A stretch of DNA of 64,000 nucleotides from Desmonostoc vinosum HA7617-LM4 (GTDB lineage: Bacteria > Cyanobacteriota > Cyanobacteriia > Cyanobacteriales > Nostocaceae), in NCBI GenBank assembly GCA_019359515.1, contig JAHHHC010000007.1, positions 62,001-126,000 on the forward strand, given 5' to 3'. Every line of letters begins with the position of its first letter. The first letter of the stretch is position 1. The position numbers and the translations under genes are program-made. Shown in pieces: positions 47,277 through 57,315 of the stretch. The notes under the pieces are model-generated. The model ran no database searches, was not told the origin of the DNA, and saw nothing but the letters and a program-made list of their open reading frames with translations.

Positions 47277-47575
47277 TGACGCGACGCTCCTGCGTCGCTA
47301 ACGCTTCGCTATCGAGGACTCGCTACCGCTGCGAAGCGCGTAATTCGTAATGACGCGACGCTCCTGTGTCGCTCTAAGCGAAGCTATGCCGCAGGCTTTA
47401 CGCTGACGCTCGTACCGACGCTCGATGACTCGCTCTAAGCGAAGCTATGCCGTAGGCTTTACGCTACGCTATCGCTGACGCTCGTACCTCGCTACCGCTT
47501 CGCTAACGCTAACGCTATCGAGGACTCGCTCTAAGCGAAGCTATGCCGCAGGCTTTACGCTATGAAGTGCGTAAT
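47269..47575. repeat. Composite short-repeat array after the Rpn-like gene
   Basis: The units are mostly reverse complements of those in the 35689-36018 array, for example CGCTCTAAGCGAAGCTATGC and GACGCTCGTACCTCGCTACC. The array begins inside the last codons of the Rpn-like gene (NNS stop within AATAATTCGTAATGACGCG). Confidence 0.88.
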
Positions 47576-47693
47576 TAAGTTTTGTAATGGGGATTGAGCG
47601 CAAAGTCACTCTTTGTGTTTCCTCCGCTCTGACGGCAGTTGTTCATGGGGGAAACCACGCCACTTGTTTCAATCCGGGAAACCCGGACGCGCA
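47563..47693 (+). repeat. About 130-bp interspersed element, copy B
   Basis: The block GTAATTAAGTTTTGTAATGG through ATCCGGGAAACCCGGACGCG is the reverse complement of 35569-35697, with a handful of mismatches. With the adjoining array it makes an inverted repeat pair spanning about 12 kb. Confidence 0.8.
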
Positions 47694-47747
47694 AACTTTT
47701 CGCGCTTATTTATGGGGATTATCTTTTTACTTTTTACTTCTTACTTT

Positions 47748-49106
47748 TTACGAATTACCGAAAAACTCAGCAATTCTCTGCACAGCCGTTTCTAATATGG
47801 CTGGTTCATGTACCAAAGCAAAGCGGACATATCCTTCTCCAGATTTACCAAAGCCAGCACCAGGAGAAGCTGCTACACCTGTTTGTTTAACTAACTGGGT
47901 GCAAAACTCTATGGAGTTATGACTCCAACGTGAGGGTAATTTTGCCCAAATATACATTGTGGCTTTGGGAGTTGGAACATGCCAACCAATGCCATGTAAA
48001 GCATTGATAAAAGCATCACGGCGTTGGCGAAAAGTAGTGACGCCATCTGTCACTCCAGTTTGAGTCCCAGTCAAAGCAGCGATCGCACCATTCAAAATCC
48101 CGCGATACTGATTAAAATCAACAGCTGCTTTAATTTGCCGTAAAGCATTAATTAACTCGGCATTACCGATCGCATAACCAATTCGGAAGCCACCCATATT
48201 GTAAGACTTAGAAAGCGTAAAAAACTCAATTGATACCCTTTTATCTGGGTCAGCTTGCAAAATCGAAGGGACTAGCGATTGGGAAGAGGACGCGGAGAGT
48301 GGGGGACGCGGTGAGACAGCGCTGCAGGAGGGTTTCCCTCCGCAGGCGACTGCGAACCCGAAGGGGGACGCGGAGAAAGAATTTGCGATGTCTTTGCGTT
48401 TTTGTGTCTCCGTGTCCCCAATCCCCAATCCCCAGTCCCCAGTCCCCAGTCCCCAGTCCCCAATCCCCTCAAATACCAAGTCCACATAGGGAAAATCATG
48501 AACCAAAACGAGATTATGTTGCTCACAAAAGGCAACGGCTTCTTGGAAAAAAGATAAAGGAGCGATCGCCGCAGTCGGATTGTGGGGATAGCTTAATACC
48601 ATCATCCGCGACTGGGCTAATACTGGGGCGGGAATATCGGCAAAAACTGGCAAGAAACCGTTTTCTGCTGTAATGGGCATTGGGTAAATTTGACCGCTAG
48701 CTAAATATACTCCTCCTGCGTGAGAAGGGTAGCCAGGATCAAGTAATAGAGCAAAATCACCCGGATTTAGTAGTGCCAGAGGTAGATGAGCTGTGCCTTC
48801 TTGAGAACCAATCAGAGGCAATACCTCAGTTTCTGGATCAACTCTAATGCCAAATTTTTGCTCATACCAGTTAGCTGCGGCTTGACGAAATGCTTGAGTA
48901 CCATGAAACAGTAAATAGCCATGAGTGCTGCGATCGCCAAGAGACTGAGCGATCGCCTCAAGAACATGCGCTTGGGCTGGTAAATCAGAAGACCCCAGCG
49001 ACAGATCAATCAGCTCTTTACCAGCTGCCAAAGCGATCGCCTTGGCCTTATCCATATCAGCAAATACGTTAGATTGCAGGGGTTGTAAACGAGTTGCAAA
49101 TTGCAT
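47748..49106 (-). CDS. Class I/II PLP-dependent aminotransferase with a repeat-derived insert
   Basis: This fold-type I aminotransferase resembles LL-diaminopimelate or succinyl-diaminopimelate aminotransferases of lysine synthesis. It shows YPHNPTAA (substrate/PLP loop), HDFPYVDLVFEG and the PLP lysine in TLSKSYNMGGFRIGY. Between VFEG and PSILQADPDK about 64 residues ([13 protein letters not shown] ... SPRPPLSASSSQS) are encoded by intergenic-type repeats at 48272-48467. The insert sits in a loop between conserved elements, so activity may survive. I chose MQFATRLQPLQ as start (452 residues), since the upstream codons are low-complexity. Confidence 0.88.
   Translation of the reverse strand: MQFATRLQPLQSNVFADMDKAKAIALAAGKELIDLSLGSSDLPAQAHVLEAIAQSLGDRSTHGYLLFHGTQAFRQAAANWYEQKFGIRVDPETEVLPLIGSQEGTAHLPLALLNPGDFALLLDPGYPSHAGGVYLASGQIYPMPITAENGFLPVFADIPAPVLAQSRMMVLSYPHNPTAAIAPLSFFQEAVAFCEQHNLVLVHDFPYVDLVFEGIGDWGLGTGDWGLGIGDTETQKRKDIANSFSASPFGFAVACGGKPSCSAVSPRPPLSASSSQSLVPSILQADPDKRVSIEFFTLSKSYNMGGFRIGYAIGNAELINALRQIKAAVDFNQYRGILNGAIAALTGTQTGVTDGVTTFRQRRDAFINALHGIGWHVPTPKATMYIWAKLPSRWSHNSIEFCTQLVKQTGVAASPGAGFGKSGEGYVRFALVHEPAILETAVQRIAEFFGNS
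48272..48467. repeat. In-frame repeat cassette inside the aminotransferase gene
   Basis: The cassette has GGGGGACGCGG units, the core GAGACAGCGCTGCAGGAGGG ... CGACTGCGAACCCGAAGGGG, and CCCCAGT heptads. The core matches that in the phosphate permease gene (26190-26462) but is translated from the opposite strand. It contains no stop in that frame. Confidence 0.88.
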
Positions 49107-49214
49107 TTTTGTCCTTTGTCCTTTGTCATTAGTCATTTGCACTCATAACTAATGAATGCCACTTACTTCAACTCTGGGAACCAGAGCAACGTAGTAGCTC
49201 CCAATGACTCATGA

Positions 49215-49544
49215 CTAATTTAAATGTGAATCTAAAAGGCTAATTAATTTATCTTTGCCAATCACGCCCTCTGTTGATTCTATGAGTGTTTGTCCTTGAA
49301 TTAGTCTGAGGGCTGGGACGCCTTCAACTTGGTACTGCTTCACAGTCAGAGGGTTAGGATCTATTTCCATTTTGACAACTTTCAGGCGATCGCTGTATTT
49401 GGTGGCAACTGAGTTCATCAGTGGGGACATTAACTGGCATGGCCCACACCAGGAAGCCCAAAAATAAACTAATACAGGCTGCTTGGCTTGCAACACTTCG
49501 GCCTCAAACTCGGCATCAGTTATGGTGATTACACCCTTACTCAT
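49215..49544 (-). CDS. Thioredoxin
   Basis: The 109-residue protein has the active-site motif WASWCGPC and the usual fold markers (VLVYFWASWCGPC, VKMEIDPNPLTVKQYQVEGVPAL with cis-Pro). It reduces disulfides in target proteins. I chose MSKGVITI as start; an ATG four codons upstream at 49556 is possible. Which thioredoxin subtype it is cannot be decided by eye. Confidence 0.93.
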   Translation of the reverse strand: MSKGVITITDAEFEAEVLQAKQPVLVYFWASWCGPCQLMSPLMNSVATKYSDRLKVVKMEIDPNPLTVKQYQVEGVPALRLIQGQTLIESTEGVIGKDKLISLLDSHLN

Positions 49545-49629
49545 TGCAGTCTCCATTAGATGGCATCAATCAAAGTTGGCACACACAATACTTTATCCCA
49601 AAGTAGGGAATGGGGAATAGGGGATTGGG

Positions 49630-49670
49630 GAACTTGGGGCCCCCACGTTAGCGAAGCCCAGTGGGGATTA
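49630..49670. repeat. Interspersed repeat with CCCCAC...GTGGGG arms, copy 2
   Basis: GAACTTGGGGCCCCCACGTT through AGCGAAGCCCAGTGGGGATT is the reverse complement of 40437-40476, with small differences. It lies just before purE. Confidence 0.75.
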
Positions 49671-49728
49671 GGGGCATGGGGATTGTGACTGTGTGTTGTA
49701 CATTTATCTCAAATAAGTGGAAATTTTT

Positions 49729-50256
49729 ATGACTTCTCTGGTTGGCATTATTATGGGCAGTGATTCGGATCTGCCTACCATGAAAGACGCGATCGCAGTT
49801 TGTGAGGAGTTTGGCATTCACACTGAAGTGGCGATCGTTTCGGCTCATCGTACCCCAGAACGCATGGTGCAATATGCCCAACAAGCACACCAACGCGGTT
49901 TAAAAGTAATTATCGCTGGTGCTGGTGGTGCTGCCCATCTGCCGGGTATGGTGGCATCTCTAACCCCCCTCCCCGTGATTGGTGTCCCTGTATACACTCG
50001 TAGCTTGCAAGGTGTTGATTCTTTGTATTCAATCGTTCAGATGCCCGCAGGTATTCCTGTAGCAACAGTGGCGATCGGTAATGCCAAAAATGCCGGTCTT
50101 TTGGCTGTGCAAATTCTCGCTACCCACCAGCCAGAATTATTAGAAAAAGTGCAACAATATCGCCAAACCCTTTGTGAGTCGGTAATTGTCAAGCAAGCAA
50201 AACTAGAACAACTCGGCTACCAGCAATATTTACAACAGATGGGGAGTCGGGAGTAG
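49729..50256 (+). CDS. purE: 5-(carboxyamino)imidazole ribonucleotide mutase
   Basis: PurE converts N5-CAIR to CAIR in purine synthesis. Class I PurE markers are present: GSDSDLPTM near the N-terminus, SAHRTPERM with the catalytic His, and [12 protein letters not shown] chose ATG at 49729 (MTSLVGII, 175 residues); the in-frame GTG at 49717 lacks a proper RBS. The last codons (GSRE) and stop lie within GGGAGTC repeat units that continue to about 50272, so the C-terminus abuts a repeat. Confidence 0.95.
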   Translation: MTSLVGIIMGSDSDLPTMKDAIAVCEEFGIHTEVAIVSAHRTPERMVQYAQQAHQRGLKVIIAGAGGAAHLPGMVASLTPLPVIGVPVYTRSLQGVDSLYSIVQMPAGIPVATVAIGNAKNAGLLAVQILATHQPELLEKVQQYRQTLCESVIVKQAKLEQLGYQQYLQQMGSRE

Positions 50257-51075
50257 GGAGTCGGGAGTGGGGCAAGATGAGGGAGAATAACCGATTTGCA
50301 GTTCGCGAAGCGTCTTTGATAGGAGAAGGTCGCAATTCGCAATTTCCCAATCCCCAATATTTGGTATAAAAACTTAATAAACCATAATTATCGCTTGCGT
50401 GGGGGTTCGTGTTACTTTACTTAGCACTTTGAAAGCTAATAGCTGTAAATAAAACCCCAAAAAAGTATTCCTTGATACAGTTTTTTAGTTCAACTAAATA
50501 GAAAATCAATCAAATTTATTAAGTTTGCGTAAGTTCGCTAAGCAACAGGGACTAGTCTTGTGATTCCTCATAGAGGCGTTTGTATTGATTTTGGTAACTA
50601 TTTTTTATTTGGAAAAAGAGTTAATTGTAGGGATGAAATTAACAAAAATAATGAGATAATTTCTTTTTAACTCGTTAACTAGCTATTTAGAAAGTCTTGC
50701 AGCATCAGCAACACTCTTTCTTTAAAAATATCAACTATATGGTACTTAAGCTGCAATGCTAGCATTTATTCTTCCTCTCTACTTTTTGAGAGAGATTATG
50801 TTAACAATTTCATGCATTCGTGCCCTTAAAGGTTTATTGTTAAAGATTAAGTGAAGGAGACTTGACTGCATCAGAAACAACATAATAGTTTTTTAAGGAT
50901 AACCATATCAGCAAACGAACCACAAGTTTCCTTAACATCTAGCAGAGTGATTTAACTTTACTGGTTTACAAGCAAGTGGTTTCAATGAGAAATATCAAAA
51001 AGCGCTGGATTTAACTTCTAGTTGTTGTTTTTCAACTCAATCCGTTTGTTAATGTCAAGAATGGTTTAGAGGATA
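50257..51075. other. 819-bp spacer upstream of amt
   Basis: Short repeat debris (GGGAGTC units, then GTTCGCGAAGCGTCTTTGAT and CAATTTCCCAATCCCCAATA) ends near 50365. The rest is AT-rich and may be a long leader or promoter region. I saw no GTA-N8-TAC site and no supported gene. Confidence 0.5.
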
Positions 51076-52698
51076 ATGCTCAAATTCATGTACAAACAAA
51101 AATCGAAAACAAAAAGTCGGCGTTTGACTGCAAGAAATTACGCTCAAAATTCACAAATTCCTTCAAAAGTCAAGCGATTTAGTTCAGCAATTAAGCGGCT
51201 CTCGCCCAGTTGGCAAGCCTGCTTACCAATAGCTTGTTTGATTGTTTTGGGTTGGAGTTATGTAGCAGTTGCCCAAAGCCCAACCCCAAGCCCAGCGGCA
51301 GGCCCGACAACAGCGGATCTGAAGGTAGCACTTGATACTCTGTGGGTTGCGATCGCTGCCTTTTTAGTATTCTTCATGAATGCTGGTTTTTGTATGTTAG
51401 AAACCGGCTTCTGTCGCCAGAAAAACGCTGTCAACGTTCTAGCTAAGAACTTGATTGTATTCGCTTTAGCTACCGTTGCTTTTTGGGCGATCGGTTTTGG
51501 CTTAATGTTTGGCGATGGCAATGACTTTATTGGTCTAAGTGGGTTTTTCTTAGGAGGAGCAGATAATAGTCCTGCCACAGGGGATGCTTATAAAGGCATC
51601 TTCGGTGCCCTCAATTGGACAGGTGTACCCCTAGCAGCCAAATTTTTATTCCAGTTAGTGTTTGCTGGAACAGCAGCAACCATCGTTTCTGGGGCAGTTG
51701 CCGAACGGATTAAGTTCGTTGACTTCTTAATCTTCAGTCTCTTACTCGTTGGTATCGCCTACCCCATTACTGGCCACTGGATCTGGGGCGGTGGTTGGCT
51801 AGCAGACATGGGTTTTTGGGATTTTGCCGGTTCTACGGTAGTTCACTCTGTCGGTGGTTGGGCGGCATTGATGGGGGCTGCATTTCTTGGCCCACGGATT
51901 GGTAAATATCAAGACAAGCAAGTTGTTGCCCTACCTGGTCACAACATGAGTATAGCTACTCTGGGTTGTCTGATTCTATGGTTGGGCTGGTTTGGATTCA
52001 ACCCCGGTTCCACAATGGCTGCTGACCCAAATGCGATTACTCACATTGCTCTAACAACCAACATGGCTGGTGCAGTTGGTGGGATTGCCGCCACAATTAC
52101 AGCTTGGCTGTACCTGGGTAAGCCAGACCTGTCGATGATTATCAATGGAATTTTAGCAGGCTTAGTTGGCATCACAGCACCTTGCGCTTACGTCAGCATT
52201 GGTAGTGCTTTCATCATTGGCTTAGTTGCTGGTGTCATCGTAGTTTTCTCTGTCACCTTCTTTGACAAACTTGGTATTGATGACCCAGTAGGAGCTACCT
52301 CAGTTCACCTAGTATGTGGTATTTGGGGGACTCTGGCAGTAGGTCTGTTTGCCGTTGGCCCTGGTGGATACTCTTGGATGGTTGACTTAGTAGGTAAGCC
52401 AGTAGGGCCACATGGATTATTCGCTGGTGGTGGCTTTGGCACATTGATTCCGCAAATAGTGGGAATTCTCTCTGTAGGTGGCATGACTGTTCTTGTTAGT
52501 AGCATCTTTTGGCTAGTACTCAAGTCCACTTTGGGTATTAGAGTATCGCGAGAAGAAGAACTCGAAGGTTTGGATATTGGCGAACACGGCATGGAAGCCT
52601 ACAGTGGATTCCTCAAAGAAGCCGATGCAGGTAGATTTCCTGATGAACACAGTTCTGGAGGAATATCTCGCGGTGGAGATATTCCAACAACCTTATAG
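51076..52698 (+). CDS. amt: Ammonium transporter (Amt family)
   Basis: The 540-residue protein carries ammonium across the membrane. A basic N-terminus is followed by a signal-like segment ([20 protein letters not shown]), then about eleven transmembrane helices. Signature segments include [49 protein letters not shown], with the pore-region His, and [19 protein letters not shown] with the second His. It stands alone without glnK. The first Met codons (51076 or 51088) are not distinguishable. Confidence 0.95.
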   Translation: MLKFMYKQKSKTKSRRLTARNYAQNSQIPSKVKRFSSAIKRLSPSWQACLPIACLIVLGWSYVAVAQSPTPSPAAGPTTADLKVALDTLWVAIAAFLVFFMNAGFCMLETGFCRQKNAVNVLAKNLIVFALATVAFWAIGFGLMFGDGNDFIGLSGFFLGGADNSPATGDAYKGIFGALNWTGVPLAAKFLFQLVFAGTAATIVSGAVAERIKFVDFLIFSLLLVGIAYPITGHWIWGGGWLADMGFWDFAGSTVVHSVGGWAALMGAAFLGPRIGKYQDKQVVALPGHNMSIATLGCLILWLGWFGFNPGSTMAADPNAITHIALTTNMAGAVGGIAATITAWLYLGKPDLSMIINGILAGLVGITAPCAYVSIGSAFIIGLVAGVIVVFSVTFFDKLGIDDPVGATSVHLVCGIWGTLAVGLFAVGPGGYSWMVDLVGKPVGPHGLFAGGGFGTLIPQIVGILSVGGMTVLVSSIFWLVLKSTLGIRVSREEELEGLDIGEHGMEAYSGFLKEADAGRFPDEHSSGGISRGGDIPTTL

Positions 52699-52838
52699 AT
52701 TTTGCAGTTTTTGGTTGACCGAAGCAGCCTAACTAGAAGCATTCCTAAACCAAAATCGACTAATATAATACCCACAACTGCGACTTGTACTAACATGCAG
52801 TGGTGGGTTTTTTAACGGTTCGTAGCCTTAGCGATTAG

Positions 52839-52858
52839 AAACCCACCTCGGTGGGTTT
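52839..52858 (+). terminator. Hairpin downstream of amt
   Basis: AAACCCACC, TC and GGTGGGTTT form a perfect 9-bp stem, 140 bases after the amt stop and just before the convergent SLH gene. It may serve both strands. Confidence 0.6.
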
Positions 52859-52936
52859 GAAAGACATAACTTTTGGTTAGTCCATGGAGAGCGAATTCTA
52901 TTCACCTAAAGTCCTAACTTATGGATTTTGTGATAT

Positions 52937-54664
52937 TTAGAAGTTATAGCCTACTCCTAACAGCAATCCGACATCAGTTTCATCTAGGAAGGCTGCATTG
53001 ACAGCGCCTGTGATTGTAAACCGAGAAGCTAAAGGAATATCTACACCACCAGTTAGTAGTAAACCAATATCAGCATCGTCGCTAGTTTCAATAGCAACAC
53101 CAGCACCTATATAAGGTGATACAGGGAAAGTTTGATTACCTGTAGGATTTACTCCCCTTGGGGAAAAATCTAAAGTTATGGGAACTAGAACCACTGTATC
53201 ATCACCAAACACCGCTGATGGTCGCGCTGATAAAACCGATGTCAGACTAATCTTACTAATCACTGCGATATTACCATCGCTGAGTGCTGAATCACCACCC
53301 AAGCCAATATTACCAGCTACCCCGATATAGCTAGAGCCACCGCGAGTACTTCTACCTGGATCAACATCAGTACTAGCTTCCCCTGGTGACTGATTTAACT
53401 GGCTGAGGTTAATATCAGGCGGAATCAGGACTTGGTTGATAGCATGGATGACACCATTACTAGCTTGAACATCAGCTTGGATAACTCTGGCATCATTCAC
53501 GGCGATTTGATTAGCGGTGCGATCAATTTGAATATTTACAGGTCTGTCCTCAAAAGTTTTGAGTTCTCCAGCTGAGAGTTGATTAGAAGTTACTGCACCA
53601 GGAACTACGTGGTAACGCAAAATCTTAATTAGTGTTTCTCTGTTCTCTGGTTGCTGTAATTGCTGGAGAGTTGCAGGTGGTAGGGCTGCAAATGCCTCAT
53701 CAGTGGGGGCGAAAACTGTATAAGGGCCGGGTTGCTTGAGAATGTCTGTTAAACCTGCTGTTTGCAACAAAGAAGTCAGGTTAGTAAAAGAATTACTCGA
53801 TGCAGCTAAAGAAACAATATCGGTAGTACCTGGTGCTGGGCTAGTAGTTCCACCCACAATGTAAGTAGCTGCTGGCAGATTGCTGGCAATTGGTTGGACT
53901 CGTCCTTGTCTAGCTAAGGCTTGATATAAAAGTGCTGCTGCTTCTGCACGAGTTAATGTCTGTAACGGATTGAGTTGTTTTACTTCTGGATAGTTGACAA
54001 CAATACCAGCTTGTGTTGCTGCTGTCACATTATTAATAGCGTAACTAGGAATAGCTGAGGCGTCGGTGTAGTAAGTGCTAAGAGTACTTGATGGGTCGCC
54101 AGTAGCAGTCAAACCTAAGCCACTGGTTAAAGCAACGATGGCCTGCGCTTTATTAATTTCTTGATTGGGCAAAAATAAGTTTCCTGGATAGCCACTCATA
54201 AATCCAGTTTCATAGGCTTTAGCAATTGCAGCAGCAGCCCAATAGTTGGCAGGAACGTCTGTAAATCCACCTGGACTTGACTGCCGAACGGGATTTTGGT
54301 TAAAAGCTTTTTGTAGCATTGCCGCAAATTGAGCGCGAGTCACAGGTTGATTCGGCTTAAAGGTGCCATCAGGAAAGCCACTAATCACATTATTATCAGC
54401 CAGGACTTGAATGAATGGACGTGCCCAAAAATCCTGGTCAACATCAGACAAGTTAACTGTTGTTGGTGCTGGTGTGGATGGGGTAGGAGTCGTCTGAGAT
54501 GGTGGGACAGTTGGGGTGGGAGTTGTCTGAGATGGTGGGACGGTGGGAACTGTCTCTTGAGATGATGCTGAACCAGAAATCAATATGGGTGTTACAGTCG
54601 CAGCTATCACTCCTAAAGTTAGTAAAGAAGCGCTTGCTGATGACCAACGAAAGAAACTACTCAT
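52937..54664 (-). CDS. Outer-envelope protein with SLH, fasciclin and C-terminal barrel-like regions
   Basis: The 575-residue exported protein has a signal peptide, a Pro/Thr linker (PTVPPSQTTPTP repeats), three S-layer-homology repeats at about residues 70-265 (DVDQDFWARPFIQVLADNNV..., FTDVPANYWAAAAIAKAYET...), one fasciclin (FAS1) domain at about 280-420 (TVFAPTDEAFAALP ... GVIHAINQVLIPP), and a glycine/aromatic C-terminal region with alternating strands ending in YNF, as in outer-membrane barrels. SLH binds the cell wall and FAS1 mediates adhesion. I chose MSSFFRW as start over the ATG at 54700. Confidence 0.85.
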   Translation of the reverse strand: MSSFFRWSSASASLLTLGVIAATVTPILISGSASSQETVPTVPPSQTTPTPTVPPSQTTPTPSTPAPTTVNLSDVDQDFWARPFIQVLADNNVISGFPDGTFKPNQPVTRAQFAAMLQKAFNQNPVRQSSPGGFTDVPANYWAAAAIAKAYETGFMSGYPGNLFLPNQEINKAQAIVALTSGLGLTATGDPSSTLSTYYTDASAIPSYAINNVTAATQAGIVVNYPEVKQLNPLQTLTRAEAAALLYQALARQGRVQPIASNLPAATYIVGGTTSPAPGTTDIVSLAASSNSFTNLTSLLQTAGLTDILKQPGPYTVFAPTDEAFAALPPATLQQLQQPENRETLIKILRYHVVPGAVTSNQLSAGELKTFEDRPVNIQIDRTANQIAVNDARVIQADVQASNGVIHAINQVLIPPDINLSQLNQSPGEASTDVDPGRSTRGGSSYIGVAGNIGLGGDSALSDGNIAVISKISLTSVLSARPSAVFGDDTVVLVPITLDFSPRGVNPTGNQTFPVSPYIGAGVAIETSDDADIGLLLTGGVDIPLASRFTITGAVNAAFLDETDVGLLLGVGYNF

Positions 54665-55256
54665 GAAAATATCCTCCAGAAACAAAAAAATCAGAACCAC
54701 TTCTCAAATGTATTGAGTGCTTTTTATAAAGTGTGACGTGCATGATGTAAGCAGATAAAAATATCTCAACAAGTGTGGCGATCGCCTTTTGATTTCGACG
54801 TAGGACAAAACCCATTTGATATTGCTATATGCTTTCTCCAACTCTTATATAAAAAATGACGTATAACTAAGATGATATGTTGCAAATAAACAAAAAATTC
54901 TTTTTCAGTCTATTATTTATTATTTCTGGTATTGCCATAAAATATTGAGATAAGTCACGTTTTATAGGCTTTTCTCTATGCCAGACAAAGGTGGTTTTAT
55001 CCAACTGGAGTAGCATTATTTTTGGATTGGGTAAGAAAAATGTTTTTTTCGATACAAGTAATATTTTGCATTTTTAATATTTATTCAACAACTAGCTAAC
55101 GGCTGTATTTTTTATCAAAATTATCACTCTTTAGATAGTTGTTTTAATAAGTGAAATAATAATTTATAGCTGACAAATCAGCGATCGCATTTCAAAAATT
55201 AGTGTGCAATCACAGCAGTTTTCATATGAGGAGACTGGGTACTAGGAATTATTTAA
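54665..55256. other. Spacer between SLH-fasciclin and carboxypeptidase genes
   Basis: The spacer is AT-rich with two HIP1 sites (near 54780 and 55182). No ORF, RNA or repeat array is supported. Confidence 0.5.
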
Positions 55257-56945
55257 TCATCCAAGCTTCAACTGGGCACGAACAACTCCGGCGCGTTCAT
55301 GCCGAGCTAATAGCTTCACTGTGCTACCTGAAGGTGCGTTTACCACCCACTCGACCTTGGCGCGGTCTTTGGTGCTATCACTTTGTCGCCTACCGGGAGT
55401 TGAGGGTTTATAAGCGCGTCCCTCTAATTGTCCCAACTCCTCACGGGGTTTACCTATTACTAAAGTTGCGCTGGGCGGTAGTTCTATCTCAAAAATACAA
55501 CCGCGCACGATTTTTTTATCTAAAGCTTTTTGGGTCACGTAGGTAGATAGCCAGCCTGTGTTATGCACAATCAGCCGCACTCGATAAGTATCATCACCCA
55601 AGTTATCAAAACTAGCTTCATAAATCTCCAAGTGTGGAGAGATTAATAGATGCCACACCAACCATTCAGGGAAGCGGGCGATTTCTGTTTCCAAAAATTC
55701 TGGAGGTGGATTTGTCCAAGCATACATGCTGTCCCAACCGCCCAATTCTATTTGGCCAAGTTGGGGATGGTCGAAGGAGTACCAATCTACATAGCCTTTA
55801 CCAGCAAGTTGTGTATCGTTCCAGCGCAGTAACTTGAAGTCATCTTCTAAAGGGTGTTCCCGCTGCCAATCGATATATTTATAATCGGTAATTCCTGCTT
55901 GCCGCTGAGGACTCCAAACTTCCACCGTCCAAGCAAATACACCTTGATGTTCATAAGCCCAATCATCGAAAGTACCTGTAATTGTGTCTTTGGGGTCGTA
56001 ACGGAAGTCATGAAAAGCAGAGATGGCTGGGTATTGGGTGAGTTGGGTACCTTGTTCGCCAATGCGTTGATAGGTGCGGAGGTCGTTGACAGGAAACTCC
56101 TCATCACTTTGGTGAGTGTAGGGCCGAATCAGAACACCACTAAAGGTGTGAAAAGTGATAGCTCCGGTAATATTGAGATGATTAGTGATAAATTGTACGA
56201 GCGATCGCACTTCGTTCTCAGATGTTGGATATGGGCCAGCCCCTGGTTGCTCAAATTCTTGTCGCCACAATGCCGGAAAGTTACGGTTTAAGTCTAGTCT
56301 TTCCTTGGGTGGCTGAATATGTATCTGGACGCCATCGTAATTTTCTATCCGTCCTTCTGGCAGCAAGCGATAATATTGACCACCTGTTTCTGTGGGTTCG
56401 CGTCGTACCAACAGACGCGGTTCGGTGGGGCAAACTTTCCAAGTCCCGTTGCTGTCTGGGATTCGCATGAGTAAAATTTTCCCGTCACCATCAATATCTT
56501 CAATCACTAACCCATCGTTGCGTTCCTCATCATAGGGATAAGGGCGGGTAGCAGAACGAATAAATTTCGGCTTTTCTGCCATTGCTAACTCAGCACCATC
56601 GGGGTTTACGCGGGGACAAATATAGAAGGTGCGAGTATCTAAACAACGGGTAATATCTGGATGAGTTCCGTAGCCTGTGGTTAATGTTTGCAATAGGTAT
56701 AAGCAGACACTTGATGGTGCTAGTTCCACGGCATGGATGTTGCCATCAACCCAAAGAGCGGGTTTTTCGCCATCCGTACCAGTAGCGAAGTTGGTAACTT
56801 TTAATAACCAAATGTCACGACCTTCGTAACTCTTGCCGATGCTTTCTATACTTACCAAGTGGGGAAATTCCTGAGCATAACCATGCAGAACACTTGTCAG
56901 GTCTTCGTAACGGTAGTATTTGTCGAACCGAACTTTTGGCATCAC
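55257..56945 (-). CDS. M14 family zinc carboxypeptidase
   Basis: The 562-residue metallopeptidase has the zinc motif HxxE at H71/E74 (DGNIHAVELAPSS), the third zinc His in ITFHTFSGVL, and the catalytic Glu in WTVEVWSPQ. The N-terminal half is the M14 catalytic domain. The C-terminal 180 residues form an extra domain seen in bacterial homologues. It probably trims peptides, although no signal peptide is visible and the substrate is unknown. Confidence 0.9.
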   Translation of the reverse strand: MMPKVRFDKYYRYEDLTSVLHGYAQEFPHLVSIESIGKSYEGRDIWLLKVTNFATGTDGEKPALWVDGNIHAVELAPSSVCLYLLQTLTTGYGTHPDITRCLDTRTFYICPRVNPDGAELAMAEKPKFIRSATRPYPYDEERNDGLVIEDIDGDGKILLMRIPDSNGTWKVCPTEPRLLVRREPTETGGQYYRLLPEGRIENYDGVQIHIQPPKERLDLNRNFPALWRQEFEQPGAGPYPTSENEVRSLVQFITNHLNITGAITFHTFSGVLIRPYTHQSDEEFPVNDLRTYQRIGEQGTQLTQYPAISAFHDFRYDPKDTITGTFDDWAYEHQGVFAWTVEVWSPQRQAGITDYKYIDWQREHPLEDDFKLLRWNDTQLAGKGYVDWYSFDHPQLGQIELGGWDSMYAWTNPPPEFLETEIARFPEWLVWHLLISPHLEIYEASFDNLGDDTYRVRLIVHNTGWLSTYVTQKALDKKIVRGCIFEIELPPSATLVIGKPREELGQLEGRAYKPSTPGRRQSDSTKDRAKVEWVVNAPSGSTVKLLARHERAGVVRAQLKLG

Positions 56946-57130
56946 AAACTCTCTAATCTACCCGTTGACCATCATTTAACATACCACTTAGTTAACGAAA
57001 AATTTGGTTTAGCTCTATGTCTAAAGAAATAATTATTACTGATATTTATTGCAATCAATTAAATAGTCATCAGAGGAATATAGCGATCGCTACAATCAGT
57101 AATTATCCCCAACTTGCGTAAATCAAAATT

Positions 57131-57298
57131 ATGACATCTACTACGACGTATATTTATGATGACACTGGCAACCTCAGAGATAAAAGAACAGACTCTAAGG
57201 CTATTAATGATGCCGTTAATGGATTTGATGCCAAAACTGATAGCATCATTGAGATTACTGGTTACAGCGGTAATTTAGGTGCGCTGTCGATTATTTAA
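57131..57298 (+). CDS. Small hypothetical protein, 55 residues
   Basis: The frame reads MTSTTTYIYDDTGNLRDKRT, DSKAINDAVNGFDAKTDSII, EITGYSGNLGALSII. It is polar and Asp/Thr/Asn-rich, like secreted or calcium-binding repeat proteins, but no motif is complete. It might be a fragment of a larger gene. It converges on the methyltransferase gene. Confidence 0.4.
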   Translation: MTSTTTYIYDDTGNLRDKRTDSKAINDAVNGFDAKTDSIIEITGYSGNLGALSII

Positions 57299-57315
57299 TT
57301 TGAGTTTGCTAAGTT

